Below are positions 57,450 through 62,541 of a stretch of DNA of 62,541 bases, piece by piece. Under the pieces are notes generated by a model. That model was not told where the DNA came from. It saw nothing but the letters and a program-made list of their open reading frames with translations, and made no database searches. Source of the DNA: Limibacillus sp. (GTDB lineage: Bacteria; Pseudomonadota; Alphaproteobacteria; Kiloniellales; CECT-8803); NCBI GenBank assembly GCA_037379885.1, contig JARRJC010000021.1, forward strand, positions 1 to 62,541, given 5' to 3'. Each line of letters opens with the position of its first letter. Within the stretch, counting starts at the first letter, position 1. The position numbers were made by a program, and so were the translations under genes.

Positions 57450-58780
57450 CGGACGCCAAGATCTGGAACCGGCGCGTCCTCGGCCTGGCGCTGCCGATCA
57501 TCCTGTCCAATGCCTCGGTGCCGCTCCTGGGCGCGGTCGATACCGCCGTCATGGGCCACCTGCCCGATCCCGCCTACATCGGCGCGGTCGCCGTGGGCGC
57601 CATGATCTTCTCCTTCCTCTACTGGGGTTTCGGCTTTCTGCGCATGGGCACGACCGGCTTCACCGCCCAGGCCTTCGGCGCGGAAGACGCAGAGGAGCTG
57701 CGCGCCACGCTGGCCCGCCCGGTCCTGCTGGGCCTCGTCATCGGCCTGCTGCTGATCGCGCTCCAGATCCTGATCCGCCCGCTCGCCTTCACGCTGATGG
57801 ACGCCAGCGACCAGGTGGAAAACCTGGCGATGGTCTACTTCGATATCCGCATCTGGGGCGCGCCCGCGACGCTGATCACCTATGCGCTCCTGGGCTGGAT
57901 GCTGGGCTCCGGCGATGCGCGCTCCGTGCTGCTTTTGCAACTGCTGCTCAACGGGCTCAACATCGCGCTCAACCTCCTCTTCGTGCTGGGGCTGGGCATG
58001 ACCATCGACGGCGTGGCCCTGGCGACCCTGATCGCCGAGTACAGCGCTCTGGCCTTCGGGTTCTGGATCGTCGCGCGCAACCTGCGCGCCCGGCCCGGCG
58101 TCTGGGACTGGAACCGGGTTCTGGAGCGCACGCGGCTGCTGGCGCTCTTCCGGGTCAATCTCGACATCTTCATCCGGACGCTCTGCCTGGAGACCGCCTT
58201 CTTCGTCTTCACCGCGCGCTCGGCTCAGCTTGGCGAGCTGCAACTGGCGGCCAACGCCATCCTCTTGCAGCTCCAGACCTTCACCGCCTATGCGCTCGAT
58301 GGATTCGCGCATGCGGTCGAGGTGCTGGCGGGCAATGCGCTGGGCGCGCGCAACCGGGCAGCCTTCCGGGGGGCGGTCAAGGCCTCCACCATCTGGGCGG
58401 CGGCCTTCGCCTTGGTTTTCTGCGCGCTCTATGCCCTGGCGGGCGCGCCGATCGTGGCGCTCTTCACCGACATCGAGGCGGTGCGTGCAGCCACGGACGA
58501 CTTCCTGCCCTGGATCGCCGTGATCCCCTTGGTCGCGGTCTGGGCCTATCAGCTCGACGGCATCTTCATCGGGGCGACGCGGACCGCGGCCATGCGCAAC
58601 GCCATGCTGATCTCGCTCGCCTTCTATCTGCTCGCGGTCTGGCTGCTGGTCCCTGCCTTCGGCAACCACGGACTTTGGCTGTCCATGGCGCTTTTCTTGG
58701 GCTTGCGAGGCCTGACGCTCGCGGCCTTCTTCCCGGCGCTGGACGCCGCAATCGAGCCCAGGGAGGCGACACCGGCATGA
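57446..58780 (+). CDS. MATE-family multidrug exporter (DinF-like)
   Basis: A 444-residue membrane protein with twelve helices in two related halves. The N-terminal ALPIILSNASVPLLGAVDTAVMGHL is diagnostic of MATE/DinF transporters, which expel cationic or organic compounds using Na+ or H+ gradients. The start is GTG, overlapping the mnhG stop. Co-expression with the Na+/H+ antiporter suggests it may use the sodium gradient, but that is inference. The next gene overlaps its stop (ATGA). Confidence 0.9.
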   Translation: MTDAKIWNRRVLGLALPIILSNASVPLLGAVDTAVMGHLPDPAYIGAVAVGAMIFSFLYWGFGFLRMGTTGFTAQAFGAEDAEELRATLARPVLLGLVIGLLLIALQILIRPLAFTLMDASDQVENLAMVYFDIRIWGAPATLITYALLGWMLGSGDARSVLLLQLLLNGLNIALNLLFVLGLGMTIDGVALATLIAEYSALAFGFWIVARNLRARPGVWDWNRVLERTRLLALFRVNLDIFIRTLCLETAFFVFTARSAQLGELQLAANAILLQLQTFTAYALDGFAHAVEVLAGNALGARNRAAFRGAVKASTIWAAAFALVFCALYALAGAPIVALFTDIEAVRAATDDFLPWIAVIPLVAVWAYQLDGIFIGATRTAAMRNAMLISLAFYLLAVWLLVPAFGNHGLWLSMALFLGLRGLTLAAFFPALDAAIEPREATPA

Positions 58781-59688
58781 GCCGCATTCTCGTCACCGGC
58801 GCCTCCGGCTTCATCGGCGGGGCGCTCACCGACCATCTCCTCGCCAAGGGGCACCGCGTGGTCGGCAGCTACAACAAGCGCAAGCCGGAGCCGCGCCAGG
58901 GCGCGATCTTCGAGCGGGTGCGCGGCCTGCATTCCTTTTCCGACTGGCGTCCCCTGCTGGAGGGCGCGGACCTCGTGGTGCACTGCGCGGCCAGGGTCCA
59001 CCGCAACGACAAGAACCGGCTGGGCATGAACAAGCAGCGCGCGGCCAACCGCGACGCGACGCTCAGCCTCGCCGAGCAGGCCCAGGCCGCCGGCGTCCGG
59101 CGCTTCGTCTTCCTCTCCACCATCGGCGCGAAGCTCGCCAAGCGGCCCTACCAGATCGCCAAGCTGGAGGCCGAGGAGATGCTGCGCTCCCTCTACGAGG
59201 AAAAGGAGATGGAGATCGTCATCCTGCGCGCGCCGCTGGTGGTCGGTCCCGGCGGCCCCGGCAACCTGCCGCGTCTGGCGCGCTGGATCGCCAAGGGACG
59301 CTCCCTGCCCTTGGCCTCCATCGACAACCAGCGCAGCTACGTAACCTTGGAAAGCCTGTTGGCGGCGATCGAGCTCTGCCTGACCCACCCGGCCGCTCCC
59401 GGCGGGCGCTTCGAGGTGGCCGACCCGCCGCCGCTCGCCACGCCGGATGTCGCCCGCGCGCTCGCCGAGGGCATGGGCCGGGAAGCAAAACTCAGTGCCT
59501 TTCCGCCCTGGCTCCTCAACTTTCTGCTCTGGGCCGTGGGGCGGGAGATCATGGCCGAGGGCCTGATCACCGACATGCTGGCAGACGACGGCGGCTTGCG
59601 CGAAACGCTCGGCTGGCAGCCCCCAGGCGACCTCCGCGCCGCGCTGAACGAGGTCGGGGCGGCGGCGCTCAAGCGGATTTCAGGCTAG
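58777..59688 (+). CDS. NAD-dependent epimerase/dehydratase
   Basis: A 303-residue extended short-chain dehydrogenase. The Rossmann motif GASGFIGG is at 7-14 and LVVHCAARVH near 65, and the region LSTIGAKLAKRPYQIAKLEAE holds a Ser and a YxxxK-like Tyr-Gln-Ile-Ala-Lys. It resembles UDP-sugar 4-epimerase/dehydratase-like enzymes; the substrate is unknown. The ATG at 58777 follows GGGAGG and overlaps the MATE stop. It ends the plus-strand operon and overlaps the convergent dusA by four bases. Confidence 0.85.
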   Translation: MSRILVTGASGFIGGALTDHLLAKGHRVVGSYNKRKPEPRQGAIFERVRGLHSFSDWRPLLEGADLVVHCAARVHRNDKNRLGMNKQRAANRDATLSLAEQAQAAGVRRFVFLSTIGAKLAKRPYQIAKLEAEEMLRSLYEEKEMEIVILRAPLVVGPGGPGNLPRLARWIAKGRSLPLASIDNQRSYVTLESLLAAIELCLTHPAAPGGRFEVADPPPLATPDVARALAEGMGREAKLSAFPPWLLNFLLWAVGREIMAEGLITDMLADDGGLRETLGWQPPGDLRAALNEVGAAALKRISG

Positions 59689-60752
59689 GCCGCCTCGCGG
59701 GCGGCGATCTGGGCTTCCACGGCTTCCAGTGCGCGCAGCACGACCTCGGGGCCCGCGCCCTCGCGGTGCGCCTCCTCGCTCAGGATGCGCCGCCAGAGCT
59801 TTGCGCCGGGCAGGCCATTGTAGAGGCCCAGGATGTGGCGCGTGATGGACTTGAGCGGCGTGCCCTCGGCCATCCGCGCCTCTATGTAGGGAACCAGGGC
59901 CTCCACCACCTGACGGCGGCTGGGCGGCGCCGTCTCCGCCCCGAAGAAGCGCCGGTCGGCCTCGGCCAGGATGTAGGGGGTCTGGTAGGCGGCGCGCCCG
60001 ATCATGACGCCGTCCACGCCCTCGGCCAGATGGGCCTCGGCCTCCTCCAGCGTCTTGATCCCGCCGTTGATGCAGACCTCCAACTCCGGCAGTTCCCGCT
60101 TCAGGCGGTAGACCGTCTCGTAGGAGAGCGGCGGGATATCGCGGTTCTCCTTGGGGCTGAGACCCTGGAGCCAGGCCTTGCGGGCATGCACCGTGAAGCT
60201 GCGGCACCCGGCCGCGGCGACGGTTTCCACGAAGGCCTTAAGGTCCGGATAGTCCTCCATGTCGTCGATGCCGATGCGGCACTTGACCGTCACCGGCAGG
60301 TCCACCTCGGCGATCATGGCGGCGACACCGGCGGCGACGGTCTGCGGCTCGGCCATGAGGCAGGCCCCGAAGCGGCCCGACTGCACGCGGTCGCTGGGAC
60401 AGCCGACATTGAGGTTGATCTCGTCGTAGCCCGCCTGCTGCCCGAAGACGGCGGCGCGCGCCAGCTCCTCCGGCTCGCTGCCGCCGACCTGCAAGGCGAC
60501 GGGGTGCTCGGCCGGATCGAAGGCGAGCAGCCGCTCGCGCGGCCCATGAATCAGCGCGCCTGTCGTCACCATCTCGCTGTAGAGCAGCACCCGCCGCGAG
60601 ATGATCCGCAGGAAATAGCGGTCATGCCGGTCCGTCCAATCCATCATTGGAGCGACTGATAGGCGGCGATCCAGTTTTTCAGCGGTTTTTGAGGACAAGT
60701 CAGTCTCGCGTGTATCGATTCCGTATCGCTGAATATCAGAACCTTTGTGCAT
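59685..60752 (-). CDS. dusA: tRNA-dihydrouridine synthase A
   Basis: A 355-residue flavoenzyme reducing uridine in the tRNA D-loop. The FMN barrel starts at SVAPMMDWTDRHDRYFLR (32-49), with YSEMVTTGALIHG as in DusA, the catalytic Cys118 in LNVGCPSDRVQ, TVKCRIGID, and GVMIGRAAYQTPY. The C-terminal helical tRNA-binding domain spans about 270-345. The N-terminal 28 residues may include untranslated leader, as the core begins near Leu28; ATG 60752 is the first start. GC content drops upstream of this gene. Confidence 0.92.
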   Translation of the reverse strand: MHKGSDIQRYGIDTRETDLSSKTAEKLDRRLSVAPMMDWTDRHDRYFLRIISRRVLLYSEMVTTGALIHGPRERLLAFDPAEHPVALQVGGSEPEELARAAVFGQQAGYDEINLNVGCPSDRVQSGRFGACLMAEPQTVAAGVAAMIAEVDLPVTVKCRIGIDDMEDYPDLKAFVETVAAAGCRSFTVHARKAWLQGLSPKENRDIPPLSYETVYRLKRELPELEVCINGGIKTLEEAEAHLAEGVDGVMIGRAAYQTPYILAEADRRFFGAETAPPSRRQVVEALVPYIEARMAEGTPLKSITRHILGLYNGLPGAKLWRRILSEEAHREGAGPEVVLRALEAVEAQIAAREAA

Positions 60753-60851
60753 TGTCTCAAGACGATTGCCGAGCGTGCGCGTGATCTTTTTCTTGGGTTC
60801 ATTCGTTATCAGGCATTTGAGTGCCTGCGTGGTGGCGTCAGAGGACCGCTT

Positions 60852-60866
60852 TTAGCCAATAGCGGA
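60852..60866. repeat. 15-bp repeat TTAGCCAATAGCGGA, copy 1
   Basis: An exact copy of the element at 61788. Here it is part of an imperfect hairpin: CCGCT (60846-60850), then TTTAGCCAAT, then AGCGG (60861-60865). It lies just after the stop of the PMT-like methyltransferase. Confidence 0.7.
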
Positions 60867-60876
60867 CATAAGTCGA

Positions 60877-61665
60877 TTAGTGACGCCACCTCGCTCGAAC
60901 ATGAGTCGGACGTAACTCACCAGATTCGGCGATCGAAGCGAGCTTTTGAACGGCGTTAATCGAAGCCATTGCATTCTCCTCGCCAACCGCCTTGATATAC
61001 TCCTCCTTTCGCGGGCCGGATAACTGGTCCGCCTCCCGCTTAGTAAGTTCCTTGAACCAGGAATGCCGGTCGTCTGTATCGATGTCTGAAAAACCGATCG
61101 AACCCAGCAGTTCCTGCACCTCTTGGACGGTCTGGAAGACGACGGTAAGACCCAAGTCTTCCGAAAAGAATGATTCAAGTGCAAGGCAATCTCCCTCAGC
61201 TTTAAGCCAATCGGAGATTGCCAAAGCGCCTCCGCTTTTCAGGAGCCTACTGAACTCTTCATATATCCAACGTTTGTCATCGATGTGCAGGATCGCGTCC
61301 TTACTGAACACAACGTCGAAACTATCATTCTCAAAATCCAGTTTCCCTGGGTCAGACTTGACGAACTGCACCTTGCCATCCAATCCGGCCTCCTTTGCCA
61401 AAGCCCTGGCTTTGGTGATCAGTCCCGCATCAATATCCAATCCTATCACTGAACTCGGATGGCACTTCTCAGCCAGAACAAGATCTGCGCCTCCCAGTCC
61501 ACATCCGAAATCAAGAACCTTTCTACCCTCAATCTGGATTCCCTGAGCTATGGTCAGGACCTCGGTGGCGCCTCCAGGTGACAAAAAACCCTTTCCCCAC
61601 CTGAACTCCAAGCGGGCAATGAAGTCATCGTCGTACTCTGTGTCTTCGCTGAGCGGTGTATTCAT
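60877..61665 (-). CDS. Phosphoethanolamine N-methyltransferase homologue (PMT type)
   Basis: A 262-residue SAM methyltransferase. The motif LDFGCGLGG is at 51-59 and GLDID near 75. Compared from memory with the Plasmodium PMT, the FLSPGG and SKDAILHI stretches align. Tyr11, Asp123 and His127 fall where that enzyme has catalytic Tyr19, Asp128 and His132, and the C-terminal HSWFKELTKREAD...RKEEYIKAV also follows its pattern. It would methylate phosphoethanolamine towards phosphocholine; number of steps unproven. A+T content and codon use differ clearly from the rest of the window, suggesting transfer. Starting ATG 61665. Confidence 0.72.
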   Translation of the reverse strand: MNTPLSEDTEYDDDFIARLEFRWGKGFLSPGGATEVLTIAQGIQIEGRKVLDFGCGLGGADLVLAEKCHPSSVIGLDIDAGLITKARALAKEAGLDGKVQFVKSDPGKLDFENDSFDVVFSKDAILHIDDKRWIYEEFSRLLKSGGALAISDWLKAEGDCLALESFFSEDLGLTVVFQTVQEVQELLGSIGFSDIDTDDRHSWFKELTKREADQLSGPRKEEYIKAVGEENAMASINAVQKLASIAESGELRPTHVRARWRH

Positions 61666-61787
61666 CTCACAGATGCTCCAAAGCGATTAGGACCAATATC
61701 ATTATAGGCGGGTCGAGCGCTGAACCGCGATAGCCGACCAAGGCTCTGAAGCAATGAACGGTCGAAACTCCAAGCGATTGCCACTAT

Positions 61788-61802
61788 TAGCCAATAGCGG
61801 AA
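61788..61802. repeat. 15-bp repeat TTAGCCAATAGCGGA, copy 2
   Basis: An exact second copy, inside the perfect inverted repeat CTATT-AGCC-AATAG (61785-61798). It lies upstream of the PMT-like gene, so the two copies bracket that gene. It looks like a dispersed intergenic palindromic element. Confidence 0.7.
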
Positions 61803-61827
61803 CCCTAGTTCGCGCTTACGGAATCCT

Positions 61828-62541
61828 TTATTGGAAATTGATACCACCGTCGATGACGAGCGATTGCCCCGTGATGGTCGAGCTTTCACAGAAGGCGATC
61901 ACTTGGTTGGCAACGTCATCTAGTGAAGTAGTCTCCTTGCAGAGAGCGCGATCACGCCAGACATCGGCGTGGGCCCCTTGTCCATCACCACCTAGTCCGG
62001 TCCCCAACATTAAGCCTGGGAGGACGGCATTTACTGTGACATCAGGCGCGAGAGAGCTAGCCAGAAACCGCGTTAGCGGCACAACGGCCGCCTTGCTGGG
62101 GTGGAAGATGCGGTCCGCGTAAAAGGAGCCGACGCCGATCGTGGAGCCAACGTTCACCACGCGCCCCAACGCAGAAGCTCTCAAGGCCTTTGCAGCAGCC
62201 CGGGTTAGGAGATACGGCCCTCTAACATTCAGGGCCATTAGCTCGTCCCAAATCTCTGGCGTGAAACTTTCAAGGTCGCCAGGCTCAATGGAGTATCCTC
62301 CAGCCGCAACTCCGGCATTGTTGATCAATATGTCCAAGGCCCCTAGCTCTGAGACGACAGTCTCGACGGCGGCTTCAATGGCAGTCGGGTCGCTCAGGTC
62401 GACTTTCACGGGAATGGCTCTGCGACCCTGGTCGATTACCTCTTGGCTTACCCGACCTGCACGGTCCTCTCCGCTCGCATAGCCCACCGCGACATTTGCC
62501 CCGGCACTGGCGAGGGCCAGACAGATGCGACCGCCAAGACC
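61828..62541 (-). CDS. Short-chain dehydrogenase/reductase, 5' end outside window
   Basis: At least 238 residues of an SDR-family NAD(P)-dependent oxidoreductase. The frame runs off the right edge and, just inside it, reads GLGGRICLALASAGANVAVG, the end of the TGxxxGxG cofactor motif. NNAGVAAGG and VVNVGS (catalytic-Ser position) are present. The usual Tyr of YxxxK is Phe here (IFHPSK), so catalysis by the standard route is doubtful. The C-terminus NAVLPGLM...GQSLVIDGGINFQ is normal for 3-oxoacyl-ACP-reductase-like SDRs. AT-rich relative to the window, like its neighbour. Confidence 0.85.
   Translation of the reverse strand, partial: GLGGRICLALASAGANVAVGYASGEDRAGRVSQEVIDQGRRAIPVKVDLSDPTAIEAAVETVVSELGALDILINNAGVAAGGYSIEPGDLESFTPEIWDELMALNVRGPYLLTRAAAKALRASALGRVVNVGSTIGVGSFYADRIFHPSKAAVVPLTRFLASSLAPDVTVNAVLPGLMLGTGLGGDGQGAHADVWRDRALCKETTSLDDVANQVIAFCESSTITGQSLVIDGGINFQ

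Overview
The window is about 62.5 kb of GC-rich, gene-dense chromosome, read by eye as roughly 64-66% GC. It comes from an alphaproteobacterium. The evidence is a circularly permuted two-piece tmRNA (30.4 kb) followed by the alpha-type ClpXP adaptor SspB, the order glyQ-glyS-ppdK, a ribbon-helix-helix gene directly behind fumC, hflK-hflC-DUF2065-degP, and several TTAA-N7-TTAA boxes of the CtrA type. A Rhodospirillales/Kiloniellales-like marine or salt-tolerant organism would fit (Mrp antiporter, TRAP transporter), but that is inference. I see no phage, insertion sequence or CRISPR array.

Layout. 0-5.3 kb: tRNA-Thr, a membrane fatty-acid desaturase, aspartate dehydrogenase, a compact structured small-ORF transcription unit (3.4-3.76 kb), an exported trypsin-like protease and a Cys-rich secreted protein. 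5.3-12.5 kb: ppdK, glyS and glyQ, then a zinc-ribbon-like membrane protein, a TrmN6-type methyltransferase and a DUF2007 protein. 12.6-15.2 kb: polyprenyl diphosphate synthase, tRNA-Pro, an exported rhodanese and a His-rich unknown. 15.3-23.1 kb, all minus strand: class III aminotransferase plus BKACE beta-keto acid cleavage enzyme, then a TAXI-type TRAP transporter (binding protein and fused permease) with UspA and a SUMF1-fold protein. 23.2-30.2 kb: apt, the hflK-hflC-DUF2065-degP quality-control cluster, Mrp/ApbC and thyX. 30.4-33.8 kb: tmRNA, sspB, an alpha/beta hydrolase, fumC and an RHH regulator. 33.7-41.3 kb: a 1271-residue AsmA protein, a SleB-type cell-wall hydrolase behind two CtrA-like boxes, a D-lactate-dehydrogenase-like flavoprotein and an LpxR-like outer-membrane deacylase. 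41.4-46.1 kb: MaoC/HTD2 hydratase plus acyl-CoA dehydrogenase, and an aminotransferase-methyltransferase-small-protein operon. 46.1-51.3 kb: gamma-glutamyltransferase divergent from dgcN-dgcA-threonine-synthase-like, a probable D-glutamate/peptide use cluster. 51.5-59.7 kb: a seven-subunit Mrp Na+/H+ antiporter operon (A and B fused) running on into a MATE exporter and an NAD-dependent epimerase. 59.7-60.8 kb: dusA. 60.8-62.5 kb: a visibly AT-richer stretch with a phosphoethanolamine N-methyltransferase homologue flanked by a 15-bp palindromic repeat, and a short-chain dehydrogenase that runs off the window.

Links between genes. tmRNA and SspB act in one pathway (ribosome rescue, then delivery of tagged proteins to ClpXP); HflKC, DegP and DUF2065 form an envelope quality-control set. 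The most unusual items are the structured small-ORF unit at 3.4-3.76 kb, the CtrA-like boxes at 3.4, 37.8, 38.0 and 46.0 kb, the PMT-type methyltransferase at 61 kb, and the D-glutamate cluster at 46-51 kb. Motif positions and start choices come from reading the sequence. Family names come from recognised motifs without database searches.
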